From Caldibacillus debilis DSM 16016 (GTDB lineage Bacteria; Bacillota; Bacilli; Bacillales; Caldibacillaceae): a DNA stretch of 64,000 nt. Shown in pieces: positions 17,190-25,973 of the stretch. The notes beneath the pieces were generated by a model. It did not search any database, was not told the origin of the DNA, and saw nothing but the letters and a program-made list of their open reading frames with translations. The first letter of the stretch is position 1. Each line of letters starts with the position of its first letter. The stretch is from the NCBI RefSeq assembly GCF_000383875.1, contig NZ_KB912879.1, forward strand, positions 352,084-416,083, given 5' to 3'. Made by a program: the position numbers and the translations under genes.

Positions 17190-18182
17190 TCACAAACTTA
17201 CTTTTTCACCCGTTTTTACGGACTCAAAACATGCATCAATCACCCTCATATTTTTTACCGAGTTTGCACCGTCATAGGCAAGTTCCGTTCCGTTCAAAAT
17301 TGCGTTCGAAAAATGTTCAATCTCCAATTTATATTGGTCGCCGTAGATCCTTTCAATCCTTTGGCCATTATTTTTGTTTATAATGATTAAGCCTTGGCCT
17401 CCATTATTATCCGGACGATAAGCCTGCGGCACTTTAATCGTCCCTTTTGTTCCGATGATTTCATACTCTTCCCTAAAATCCATTTCAAAACTGCAGTCGA
17501 TGATCGCTTTGACGCCATTATCCATTCTCATAAACGCCCAGGCGGAAACGTCCACGCCGTATTCGGGATCAATATCCGCAAACGCAATAAGCTCCTTCGG
17601 TTCCGCTTTTAAAATATTTCTGACTGCATGAATGCAGTAACAACCCACATCATATATGCATCCCCCGCCCTTTTTAGGATCCGTCCGGATATTTCCCTCT
17701 TTCTCTTCCAATAGGAAAGAAAAACTGGCCTTCATTAATTGAATCTCGCCGATTTCACCGGAACGAATGATTTCCTGCACCCTTTGATGCTGGGGATGAA
17801 ATTGATACATCAACCCTTCCATCAATAAAACATCGTTTCTTTTGCAGAAATCAAAAACTTCCTGGGCATCTTTCGCATTCAACGTGATCGGTTTTTCGCA
17901 CAAGACGTGTTTTCCGGCTTGGGCAGCCTTCATGATCCATTCTTTATGCAAGGAATTCGGCAAAGGGATGTAAACAGCGTCGACATCGGGATCATGCAGC
18001 AATTCATCGTAATGATGATAAGATTTGGGAATATCGAAGGCAGAAACGATTTTTTCCCTTCTCTTTGTATTACTGCTTCCAATGGCCGTCAATTCTGCGT
18101 TCGATGCCCTTAAAATGGCGGGGATAATTTGCGTTTCCGCAATATTGGCGGTGCTTATAATGCCCCAGCGCACCCGTTTCAT
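17190..18182 (-). CDS. Gfo/Idh/MocA-family NAD(P)-dependent sugar oxidoreductase
   Basis: 330 aa. The N-terminal Rossmann fold starts RWGIISTANIAETQIIPAI, the conserved substrate/cofactor motif CEKPIT is near residue 95 and the GGGCIYDVGCYCIHAVR stretch carries the catalytic-domain signature. The family oxidises or epimerises sugars and inositols; several close relatives are D-xylose dehydrogenases. It is the last gene of the xylF-xylG-xylH operon (31 bp after xylH), so a pentose substrate is likely, but the specificity is inferred only from context. Confidence 0.85.
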   Translation of the reverse strand: MKRVRWGIISTANIAETQIIPAILRASNAELTAIGSSNTKRREKIVSAFDIPKSYHHYDELLHDPDVDAVYIPLPNSLHKEWIMKAAQAGKHVLCEKPITLNAKDAQEVFDFCKRNDVLLMEGLMYQFHPQHQRVQEIIRSGEIGEIQLMKASFSFLLEEKEGNIRTDPKKGGGCIYDVGCYCIHAVRNILKAEPKELIAFADIDPEYGVDVSAWAFMRMDNGVKAIIDCSFEMDFREEYEIIGTKGTIKVPQAYRPDNNGGQGLIIINKNNGQRIERIYGDQYKLEIEHFSNAILNGTELAYDGANSVKNMRVIDACFESVKTGEKVSL

Positions 18183-18213
18183 CTGCTCTCATCCTCTTTC
18201 ATTTATTTGATGA

Positions 18214-19392
18214 TTATGCCGCTCTTTTTTGACTGTAAATATCAATCCACACCGCCAGCAATAAAATGGTCCCTTTCACGATGTATTGCCAAAAGGCTTC
18301 CATGTTCATCATGCTCATGCCGTTATCGATGCTCGCCATGATTAGCGCACCCAATATGGAGCGAATAACATTCCCTTTGCCCCCCATCAGACTGGTGCCC
18401 CCGATCACACAAGCAGCGATGGCGTCCATTTCGAAAGAAGTGCCGGCGCTGGTTGTGGCGGCATTTAATCTTCCCGTTAACAATATGCCTGCAGTGGCGG
18501 CTAATACGCCCATTATGATAAACACAAACAATGTATTTCTTCTTATATTTATCCCTGAAAGAGCCGCCGCTTCCGCATTCCCGCCAATGGCATACAAATA
18601 CCTGCCGAATGCGGTTTTATGGCTGACAAATGCGATGATTCCGCCAAATACTACAACGATAAGAATCGGTATAGGCACGCCGAAATACCGGTTCAACATG
18701 TAAATAATCAATAAGATCAGGAAGGCGTATACAGCCGTTTTCCCGTAACTCGACCAAGCACTGGGAACCATGAGCCCTAATTTGATGCGTTTTTTCCTGT
18801 TTCTGTAAGTAAAAAAGAACCATAAAACGATGCTCACAAGGCCTAAAATATAGCCCAAAGCATAAGGCAAATAACTGTTTCCGATCGCTTTAAAACTGTT
18901 TTCCAACGGGGCGATCGTCTGCCCTCTCGTCAAACCGATCAAAATCCCGCGAAAAATTAACATCCCCGCCAATGTCACGATGAATGCGGGAACGCCTCGA
19001 TATGCAACCCACCATCCCTGCCAAAGCCCGATTAGAGCTCCGATCAAGATCGCCGCGAGCACGACGGCCCACGTGCTCCACCCATACCATACTTGAAGAA
19101 TGGCGGCAATGCCGCCCGTCAATCCGACCACGGATCCGACGGACAAATCAATATGGGCAACAATCAGTATTAAAGTCATTCCGATGGCCAACAAGGCAAT
19201 GACCGACATTTGCGTAAACAGATTGGAAATATTTCTGGAAGACAAAAATTCTCCGTTTGTCAAAACCCCAAATAAAAGGATGATCACCAAAAAAGCTAGA
19301 ATAAGCACATACGCTTGCAAATCAAACTTAAAAGAGAGTTTCGCGGATTTTCCGGTATTTAACCAATGACGTTCTTGCATATTAAGATTCAT
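18214..19392 (-). CDS. xylH: Xylose-type sugar ABC transporter permease
   Basis: 392 aa with about ten or eleven hydrophobic segments. Family motifs: LIVAHIDLSVGSVVGLTGG, PAFIVTLAGMLIFRG, YAIGGNAEAAALSGI and IGGTSLMGGKGN, all typical of RbsC/XylH permeases. The start overlaps the xylG stop as ATGA. It forms the membrane channel for XylF-bound sugar. Confidence 0.93.
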   Translation of the reverse strand: MNLNMQERHWLNTGKSAKLSFKFDLQAYVLILAFLVIILLFGVLTNGEFLSSRNISNLFTQMSVIALLAIGMTLILIVAHIDLSVGSVVGLTGGIAAILQVWYGWSTWAVVLAAILIGALIGLWQGWWVAYRGVPAFIVTLAGMLIFRGILIGLTRGQTIAPLENSFKAIGNSYLPYALGYILGLVSIVLWFFFTYRNRKKRIKLGLMVPSAWSSYGKTAVYAFLILLIIYMLNRYFGVPIPILIVVVFGGIIAFVSHKTAFGRYLYAIGGNAEAAALSGINIRRNTLFVFIIMGVLAATAGILLTGRLNAATTSAGTSFEMDAIAACVIGGTSLMGGKGNVIRSILGALIMASIDNGMSMMNMEAFWQYIVKGTILLLAVWIDIYSQKRAA

Positions 19393-20906
19393 CTTTTCGT
19401 CCCCCCGGTGGCATAAGTCATGATTTTTTCCTGGCTGGCCTCATCCCGTTTTAGTTCGCCTGTTATTTGTCCTCCAGCCATCACTAATATCCTGTCGGAC
19501 ATCCCCAATATTTCGGGCAATTCCGAAGAGATGAGTATAATGCCGACTCCCTGGCTTGCCAGTTCGTTTATGATTTTATAAATCTCGTATTTCGCACCGA
19601 CGTCGATGCCCCTCGTAGGCTCATCCAATATTAAAACCTTGGGGTCATTCAATAACCATTTGCTGATTACAACCTTTTGCTGGTTCCCGCCGCTTAATTG
19701 GGAAACCTTTATTTCCAAATTCGGCGCCTTGAGCTTTACCTTATCGTTAATTTCTTGCGCCGTTTTCAATTCGATCGTTTGATCAATCAATTGATATCTC
19801 ATTACCTTTTTTAATGACGATAGAGTTGTATTTTGGATGATATTCATGCCCAATACCAGACCATATCTTTTTCTGTCTTCTGAGACATAGGCGATGCCTG
19901 CTTCGATGGCATCCCTCGGATTTCTAATTCTTTTCTCTTTTCCGTCTACTTTAATTGTTCCCGTAACATGGCCGGGATAATATCCGACAAGGCTGCTGAA
20001 CAATTCCGTCCTCCCGGCTCCCATTAATCCCGCGATCCCTAAAATCTCTCCCTTTTTCAAGGAAAAGGAAACATGGTTGATGATTTTCTTTCCCGTACTT
20101 TTTTGCACCACTGCCCAATCATTGACTTCCAGAATAATGGGGCCTATTTCCCGTTTTTTGTAGGGATAGATGTCTGTGATCTTTCTCCCGACCATTTTCG
20201 TTATGATTGTTTCTTCGGTCAACTTTTCAATGGGATCGGTGCTTATCGTTTCCCCATCCCTTAACACGGTGACCGTGTCCGCAATCTCCAAAACTTCGGA
20301 TAATTTATGGGAGATATATATACAAGTAACGCCTTTTTTCTTCAAATTTCTCAATATCCCCATTAATACTTCCACTTCATTTTTGGTTAATGCGGCAGTA
20401 GGTTCATCTAAAACGATGATCTTGGCATTCAATGTCAACGCTTTCGCAATTTCCACCAATTGCTGTTTTCCAACGCTTAACTGTTTCACTTTCGTCTGCG
20501 GGTCGATTTCAAGCCCCACTTCTTTTAACCATTTTAAAGATTCCGCAAATATTAAATTCCAATCGATGTATTTTCTTCTCATTAAGTCGTTGCTTAACAG
20601 GATGTTTTCGGCAACAGACATCTCTTCAACAAGGGCCAGTTCCTGATGGATGATAGCGATTCCCGCATCCTGCGATTCTTTGATCGACTTAAACTTTACC
20701 TCTTTTCCGTCCAAATAAATTTCCCCTTTGTAAGTGCCATAAGGGTATACGCCGGTTAAAATTTTCATAAGGGTTGATTTTCCGGCACCGTTTTCTCCGC
20801 AAAGGGCATGAATTTCCCCCTTCTTCACAAAAAAGGTGACATTGTTCAAGGCTCGTACACCGGGAAATTCTTTCGTAATGCCTTTCATTTGCAAGATATA
20901 TTCCAT
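19389..20906 (-). CDS. xylG: Xylose-type sugar ABC transporter ATP-binding protein
   Basis: 505 aa with two fused ATPase domains. First: Walker A GENGAGKSTLMK, signature LSVGKQQ, Walker B IIVLDEPTAAL. Second: a variant Walker A GLMGAGRTEL, signature LSGGNQQK, Walker B VLILDEPTRGIDVGAKYEIY. This is the CUT2 (RbsA/XylG) architecture, in which the second site is degenerate. The start follows GGAGGAGA. An intercistronic stem-loop separates it from xylF. Confidence 0.94.
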   Translation of the reverse strand: MEYILQMKGITKEFPGVRALNNVTFFVKKGEIHALCGENGAGKSTLMKILTGVYPYGTYKGEIYLDGKEVKFKSIKESQDAGIAIIHQELALVEEMSVAENILLSNDLMRRKYIDWNLIFAESLKWLKEVGLEIDPQTKVKQLSVGKQQLVEIAKALTLNAKIIVLDEPTAALTKNEVEVLMGILRNLKKKGVTCIYISHKLSEVLEIADTVTVLRDGETISTDPIEKLTEETIITKMVGRKITDIYPYKKREIGPIILEVNDWAVVQKSTGKKIINHVSFSLKKGEILGIAGLMGAGRTELFSSLVGYYPGHVTGTIKVDGKEKRIRNPRDAIEAGIAYVSEDRKRYGLVLGMNIIQNTTLSSLKKVMRYQLIDQTIELKTAQEINDKVKLKAPNLEIKVSQLSGGNQQKVVISKWLLNDPKVLILDEPTRGIDVGAKYEIYKIINELASQGVGIILISSELPEILGMSDRILVMAGGQITGELKRDEASQEKIMTYATGGTKR

Positions 20907-20926
20907 AAAATTTCTCCTCCGAAAGA

Positions 20927-20971
20927 ATGATTCTTGCCGAAAAAGAATAAATCTTCTCCGACAAGAATCAT
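20927..20971 (-). promoter_or_regulatory. Intercistronic stem-loop between xylF and xylG
   Basis: Minus strand ATGATTCTTGTCG pairs with CGGCAAGAATCAT (13 positions, one G-U) around a 19-nt loop. No T run. It lies 30 nt after the xylF stop and overlaps the approach to the xylG ribosome site. Confidence 0.7.
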
Positions 20972-21001
20972 CAAAATATTAAATTTGTATGGCCGGATGA
21001 A

Positions 21002-22099
21002 TTACGGCCGCGGCGGGCGTTGATCTTCCGGGACATTTTTGTACACGTCATCGTAGGAGTGGAATCCGTCTTTGATCACTGTATCGATTAAATTGTCCTT
21101 GTCCACCATGATCGGTTCCAATTTGACGTAGGGGACGTCCATTTTTCCGTTGTTGATGGTGTCATCGGTTTCTATCTTTTCCCCTTTTCCTAATTTAACG
21201 GCTATCTCAGCGGCTGTTGCCGCTATTTTGTGTATGGGTTTATAAACCGTCATCGTTTGCGTCCCTTCCGCAATCCTTTGTACTGCCGCCAAGTCGGCAT
21301 CCTGCCCTGAAATGGCCACTTTGCCAGCAAGACCTTGCGCGGCCAACGCTTGAATGGCCCCGCCTGCCGTGCTGTCATTCGAGGCAACGACCGCATCGAT
21401 TTTGTTATTATTGGCAGTTAAAGCGTTTTCCATAATCTTCATGGCTTCATTGGCATCCCAGAGTTTTACCCATTGATCGCCGACAATTTTAATATCTCCC
21501 TTGTCAATGAATGTCTGAAGAACATTCATTTGCCCTTCCCTAAATAATTTCGCATTATTGTCGGTTGGCGAACCGCCCATCAGGAAATAATTCCCTTTCG
21601 GGACTTTTTTCACCAAATATTCCGCCTGTAATTCCCCGACCCTGACATTGTCGAACGAAACATATGCATCGACATCACAGTTCGTGATCAGCCGGTCATA
21701 GGCCAACACCTTGACCCCTTCTTGTTTCGCTTGATCGACGACGGGAGACAGTGAGTCACTGTTTACGGGAATGATGACCAAAACATCGATGCCTTGAGAA
21801 AGCATGTTTTGAATTTGGGTTAGTTGTTTCGTCTCGTCATTGTCTGCGGATTGGACAATCACATCCGCACCCAATTCCTTGGCTTTATCAATAAAGATGT
21901 CCCGATCATGCTGCCATCTTTCCAACGACAAATCCGTAACAGACAGTGCAATTTTAATTTTTTTATTTTCCTGGCCGTTCGACGAATTTTTGTTGTTTCC
22001 GCTTTCATTTCCCTTACCCGCATCCTCCCCGCAAGCAACAAGGGCAAAAGCGAAGACAAGGAGTACCATCATTGAAAATGCCTTCTTCATCCACTTCAT
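21002..22099 (-). CDS. xylF: Xylose-type sugar ABC transporter substrate-binding lipoprotein
   Basis: 365 aa. Lipoprotein signal MKKAFSMMVLLVFAFALVAC with lipobox LVAC, then a Gly/Asn/Ser linker. The body is a type I periplasmic-binding fold: KIALSVTDLSLERWQHDR, QGIDVLVIIPVNSD, AYDRLITNCDVDAYVSFDN, DAVVASNDSTAGGAIQAL, ISGQDAD. These match XylF. First gene of xylFGH-oxidoreductase. The promoter carries an XylR-type operator over the -35 and a cre-like site just after the -10. Confidence 0.93.
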   Translation of the reverse strand: MKWMKKAFSMMVLLVFAFALVACGEDAGKGNESGNNKNSSNGQENKKIKIALSVTDLSLERWQHDRDIFIDKAKELGADVIVQSADNDETKQLTQIQNMLSQGIDVLVIIPVNSDSLSPVVDQAKQEGVKVLAYDRLITNCDVDAYVSFDNVRVGELQAEYLVKKVPKGNYFLMGGSPTDNNAKLFREGQMNVLQTFIDKGDIKIVGDQWVKLWDANEAMKIMENALTANNNKIDAVVASNDSTAGGAIQALAAQGLAGKVAISGQDADLAAVQRIAEGTQTMTVYKPIHKIAATAAEIAVKLGKGEKIETDDTINNGKMDVPYVKLEPIMVDKDNLIDTVIKDGFHSYDDVYKNVPEDQRPPRP

Positions 22100-22125
22100 T
22101 CGAGATCCCCCCTAAATTAAAAAAA

Positions 22126-22139
22126 TATAAGCGTTTTCA
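22126..22139 (-). promoter_or_regulatory. cre-like site (CcpA) at the xylF transcription start
   Basis: Minus strand TGAAAACGCTTATA, 13 of 14 match to TGWAANCGNTWNCW, immediately downstream of the -10 box. Confidence 0.65.
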
Positions 22140-22145
22140 TTAAAA

Positions 22146-22174
22146 ATTATATCATCGTAAACTTCGTTTGTACA
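22146..22174 (-). promoter_or_regulatory. Promoter of xylFGH
   Basis: Minus strand: TGTACA (22174-22169) as a weak -35, 17-bp spacer, TATAAT at 22151-22146. Confidence 0.75.
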
Positions 22175-22184
22175 TTGGATAAAC
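22166..22184. promoter_or_regulatory. XylR-type operator at xylF
   Basis: GTTTGT-N7-ATAAAC on the plus strand, the same spacing as at xylA and at the CUT1 binding-protein gene. It overlaps the -35 box. Confidence 0.75.
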
Positions 22185-22199
22185 TAATGTTTTATGAAT

Positions 22200-22643
22200 C
22201 ATTTTTTTAATCGAATCCCGGCGTTTATGATACAAATTTTTTATCTCTTGCCGGTTGTTGCGGGCGTTCCCGCGGCGATCAATGTAGAAGCTTTCTGTCT
22301 TTGTGAAGCCCACGGTTCGCACCATGGATGAAACGGGAGAACTGAAAACCGAACCCGACCAGCGCTTCAGTGACCGCCCAGCGGTGCGGGAACCCGATTA
22401 TCCTTGAGGAACAAAAGCTTCGGGGAATGGGAAAAAAGTGGGGTTTCGATTCTTTCGGCTGCGATGTTCCATCGATTCCTGCAAGCCTAAAGGGGAAAGA
22501 GGCCGGTCACGGGAAAAGGAGGCCCAACAAGCAAAGCAGAAGGATCATTGCGATCCTTCCGGGGAATTTTAAACCGATTGGGGGAAAAATCACCGGTCTT
22601 GTCAAATTGGGTTTTCCAAACGTTTTAGTTTTTTAATAGATTG
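22200..22643. other. Gene-free tract between the two xylose transport operons
   Basis: No supported gene; the plus-strand 88-codon frame at 22370-22636 lacks a ribosome site and family motif. A short hairpin AAGGATC/GATCCTT is near 22540-22558, without a T run. Confidence 0.45.
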
Positions 22644-23465
22644 CTAACCTTTAATCGCGGTGGAAGACATCCCTTCCACGATCTTATCGCTGAAAAACAC
22701 GAAAGCAATTATAATCGGGAGTATGCTTATTATTAATGTGGCGCCGATCGGGCCCCAATCCGTCATGTATTGCCCAATAAAGTTTTGCATGCCGACGGTC
22801 AGGGTTTTATATTTGTCGGAACTAATAAACGTATTCACAAAGACAAATTCATTCCAATTATAAATCATATTTATGATCGCAGTCGTTGTGATCACCGGGG
22901 TGGTCATCGGGAGAATGATCCGAAAAAAGAGTTTGTTGACGGAACAGCCATCAATAATGGCCGCTTCTTCGATTTCACGCGGAATCGTAGAGTAAAAGCC
23001 AAGCATGATCATGACGGTGATCGGCAAATTGTAGGCGACATACGTCAATACAAGGGACAGCGGATGATCGATCAAATTCATGCGCAAATACATATTGAAA
23101 AGCGGGATTAACGCGGAATGAATGGGAATCATCAAACCGATCATAAACAAACCTAATACGAATTTGCTTAATTTCCACTTCATCCTTGTGATCGCAAAAG
23201 TCGTCATGCTGGCCAATAAAACCGTTATGACAGTTGCAGCTACGGTAATCCAGACGCTGTTAAAAAAGTAATTCCCTATGCCTCCCTCCCATACTTTTTG
23301 ATAATTTTCCCATCTGAATTGAGAGGGCAGTGCAAAAGGAGAACCGGCAAAAATCTCCCGGTTATCCTTCAACGAAAACAGGAAAAGCCAAAAGATCGGA
23401 TATATTTGAACAACGGCAATGAAACCGAGCAGAACATATAATATGCCATAACCGAATTTTCTCAT
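22644..23465 (-). CDS. Carbohydrate ABC transporter permease (CUT1, MalG/AraQ type)
   Basis: 273 aa with six TM segments. The EAA loop is IPREIEEAAIIDGCSVNKLF, with the conserved glycine in place, followed by FFRIILPMTTP. The C-terminus VEGMSSTAIKG is typical. It pairs with the MalF-type permease 15 bp upstream and the binding lipoprotein. The position next to the GH43 xylosidase and an XylR operator points to xylo-oligosaccharide import. No ATPase is encoded here; CUT1 systems of Bacillus often share an MsmX-type ATPase. Confidence 0.9.
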   Translation of the reverse strand: MRKFGYGILYVLLGFIAVVQIYPIFWLFLFSLKDNREIFAGSPFALPSQFRWENYQKVWEGGIGNYFFNSVWITVAATVITVLLASMTTFAITRMKWKLSKFVLGLFMIGLMIPIHSALIPLFNMYLRMNLIDHPLSLVLTYVAYNLPITVMIMLGFYSTIPREIEEAAIIDGCSVNKLFFRIILPMTTPVITTTAIINMIYNWNEFVFVNTFISSDKYKTLTVGMQNFIGQYMTDWGPIGATLIISILPIIIAFVFFSDKIVEGMSSTAIKG

Positions 23466-23480
23466 GGGCCAACTCCCCCG

Positions 23481-24356
23481 CTAGTATTGGATATTCTCGG
23501 ACTGCGTCAATTTTCGGATAATCAGCGTTGCAATCGAAGCGATGACGAGGAGCAGGAATCCGATCGCGCTTCCATACCCGAAGTCATATTTGACGAAGGC
23601 CAGTTTATACATATAGGATGCCATCACTTCGCTCGCCCCGTTCGGGCCGCCGTTTGTCATGACATAGATGAGATCGAAATATTTTAAAGAACCTACGACG
23701 GCCAAAATCACCGTTACATTAAATACGCCTCTTATCAAAGGGATCTTTATTTTATAAGCGATTTGAAAAGGCGAAGCCCCGTCAATTCTGGCGGCTTCAA
23801 TGATGGATTCGGGGATGTTTTTTAATGCCGCGTAGTAAATCAAAATGTAGAATCCCGCATACTGCCATAAAATCGGAATAAATATGGCGTACAAGACGAT
23901 CGACGGTTCGGCAAGCCATGACGGAGGATTATCCACTCCCAGCGCCTTAAGGATGGCATTCAGAATCCCGTTGGTGGGGTTATACACCTTAATCCAAAGC
24001 TGGGCAATGGCAACCGAGGACAATAACATCGGAATTAAATAAATTTTTCTCAGCAAATTCGTTCCTTTTAGCTTGGAAGACAGTAACAGCGCAACGGCCA
24101 AATAGGCAAACAACATGAGCGTCGAAAAGAACGCGAGCAAAAACGAATGATATGCGCTGGCCCAAAACTTCTTATCCTGCAATGCCGTCATGTAATTCTC
24201 TAAACCTATGAACGTCATTTTCCCGATTCCATCCCATTCCATCAAGCCGAAAAAACCTGTTAAAAATAACGGAATAAATATAAGGGTCAAGACCAGAAAG
24301 AGGGATGGAAGAATATACAACGCAATAGCCAGTTTGTTCGACATCACCTTGTTCAT
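23481..24356 (-). CDS. Carbohydrate ABC transporter permease (CUT1, MalF type)
   Basis: 291 aa from the ATG at 24356, behind TGGGGTTGATT. Six TM segments; the EAA loop reads IPESIIEAARIDGASPFQIA. The C-terminus retains IRKLTQ. It forms the heterodimeric channel with the downstream permease. An intercistronic stem-loop lies between it and the binding-protein gene. Confidence 0.9.
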   Translation of the reverse strand: MNKVMSNKLAIALYILPSLFLVLTLIFIPLFLTGFFGLMEWDGIGKMTFIGLENYMTALQDKKFWASAYHSFLLAFFSTLMLFAYLAVALLLSSKLKGTNLLRKIYLIPMLLSSVAIAQLWIKVYNPTNGILNAILKALGVDNPPSWLAEPSIVLYAIFIPILWQYAGFYILIYYAALKNIPESIIEAARIDGASPFQIAYKIKIPLIRGVFNVTVILAVVGSLKYFDLIYVMTNGGPNGASEVMASYMYKLAFVKYDFGYGSAIGFLLLVIASIATLIIRKLTQSENIQY

Positions 24357-24389
24357 CAAATCAACCCCATATCGATAATGAAGCAGAAA

Positions 24390-24418
24390 AGGACTATCCT
24401 GATTCCAGGATATGTCCT
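24390..24418 (-). promoter_or_regulatory. Intercistronic stem-loop after the CUT1 binding-protein gene
   Basis: Minus strand AGGAC-AT-ATCCTG and CAGGAT-A-GTCCT form an 11-bp bulged stem with a 4-nt loop, followed by TTTT. It lies 48 nt after the binding-protein stop, before the permeases. It could act as a partial terminator or as a 3' stabiliser. Confidence 0.65.
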
Positions 24419-24465
24419 CTTCTTTTCTTTAATTTCATTTTTAAAAAATGTCCCCGCGTTTTCAT

Positions 24466-25773
24466 TCACTGGCCGCTTATGGCCTCCGCATGCTCTTTTG
24501 CAAATTGTTCCGGGGTCATTTCCAGTCCGAAGAGCGATTGAATCGCGTCCAAATGCACTTGTGCCGGTTTCGCCGGCATTTGCACGTCCGCATATAACGT
24601 TAAGTTGGTGGCGTTGTTCAACTCGTTCAAAACATCAATATACATTTGGGGCAAGTCTAATGACGAGGTGTCCAGTTTTGTCGCAGGAATGACCCCAACT
24701 TCCGTCACGGCCCTTTCGGCCCATTCTTTGACAAAGAAGGCCACAAATTGTTTGGCTTCCTCTTTCACTTTGGAATCTTCGGAAACGAACAGGCCGACAC
24801 CGGGTCCGCCGACGAAGCTGTTCAAATCGCCTTTTCCATTGACGGTCGGAAATTTTAAATAACCAATCGATTCCCTGAATTCTTTCGGGACATCTTCATT
24901 CGTCGTATAGTTTGGCAAATCCCACGTGCCGATCAAGTACATGGCCGCCTGACCGTTCATAAACATGCTTTTCGCTTCTTCATCCGAAAGTCCATTAAAC
25001 CCTTTGACGAAAGCATTCATTTTCACTAGATTTTGAACTTCCTTCGCCGCATCGATCAGCGCCGGTTCTTCAAAGGAGGTTTCCCCTTTGAGGGCGCTTG
25101 ACAACACGTCCGCTCCGGCCATCCTGTCGGCAAAATACATGTACCAGAGGGAACCGGTCCATCGATCCTTATTCCCTAAAGCAATTGGCTGAACGCCGTT
25201 TTTGGCCAGGGTTTCGACCACCTGTTTAAATTCATCATAGGTTTTAGGGGCCGACAGTCCGTATTTATCGAAGATGGCTTTATTATAAAAGATCAAAGCG
25301 ATATTTAACTCGAGCGGCAGTCCGTAGGTCTTTCCGTCGATGGCATAGGCTTCGACCGTGCCGGGGACAAAACTGTCTTTTAATTCTTTCTCGACGACAT
25401 CATCCAAGGGAGCAAATTTGTTACCGTTTACATAGGGTTCCAAAAAACCGGCCGCCCATGTCATGCCGACGTCAGGCAATTCGTTCGACGCGGATAAAAT
25501 TTTCAATTTTTCTTTATACTGCTCATTGCTCAACACTTCCATTTGCACCCGTACATCCGGATGTTCGTTTTCGAAATCGGAAATAATCTTTTTCACGATG
25601 TTGTAATGGATTTTTGAACTTCCTTCGGGCCAAAGATGCATAAATTTAATCGTTTTTTTCCCGCCGCCATTGTTGTCGCCCGAAGACTGGTTCGAACCGG
25701 AACAGCCGAACAGCAGCACCAAGCACATCAGGACCGCAACAATCGAAAGCGCTTTCTTCCACCTCATCATCAT
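24466..25773 (-). CDS. Sugar ABC transporter substrate-binding lipoprotein (probable xylo-oligosaccharide)
   Basis: 435 aa. Lipoprotein signal ending LVLLFGC (lipobox LFGC) and a Gly/Ser/Asn linker. CUT1 binding-protein features: IKFMHLWPEGSSKIHYNIVK, FENEHPDVRVQMEVLSNEQY, GKTYGLPLELNIALIFYNK and an AAMYLIGTWDLPN stretch. Several ATGs overlap at the start (25773, 25770, 25767) after GGGGG. The promoter carries the XylR-type operator. Substrate is inferred from neighbours. Confidence 0.9.
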   Translation of the reverse strand: MMMRWKKALSIVAVLMCLVLLFGCSGSNQSSGDNNGGGKKTIKFMHLWPEGSSKIHYNIVKKIISDFENEHPDVRVQMEVLSNEQYKEKLKILSASNELPDVGMTWAAGFLEPYVNGNKFAPLDDVVEKELKDSFVPGTVEAYAIDGKTYGLPLELNIALIFYNKAIFDKYGLSAPKTYDEFKQVVETLAKNGVQPIALGNKDRWTGSLWYMYFADRMAGADVLSSALKGETSFEEPALIDAAKEVQNLVKMNAFVKGFNGLSDEEAKSMFMNGQAAMYLIGTWDLPNYTTNEDVPKEFRESIGYLKFPTVNGKGDLNSFVGGPGVGLFVSEDSKVKEEAKQFVAFFVKEWAERAVTEVGVIPATKLDTSSLDLPQMYIDVLNELNNATNLTLYADVQMPAKPAQVHLDAIQSLFGLEMTPEQFAKEHAEAISGQ

Positions 25774-25813
25774 TTCCCCCCTAAATTAAACGTCAAAAAA
25801 TATTTTCAAATAA

Positions 25814-25852
25814 AGGATACCAAAACAAACATCGTTTGTACAGTGGATGAAC
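25814..25852 (-). promoter_or_regulatory. Promoter and XylR-type operator of the CUT1 operon
   Basis: TGTACA (25842-25837) and TATCCT (25819-25814) on the minus strand with a 17-bp spacer, the same layout as at xylF. The operator GTTTGT-N7-ATGAAC is at 25834-25852 on the plus strand, one mismatch from the xylF/xylA form. Confidence 0.65.
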
Positions 25853-25973
25853 TAACTTTTTTGCCACGAAGCTCCAAAACATTTTCGACAGATTTCACGC
25901 GCAAATTTCCACCCAAAAGGGATGGACCGGCAGCTCAAACAGACATAACGATCCCCCCCTTCAACGATCGACG

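Noticed and set aside
22370-22636. 88-codon plus-strand frame between xylF and the CUT1 operon
   Set aside because: No ribosome site, no family motif and no coding-like amino-acid balance.
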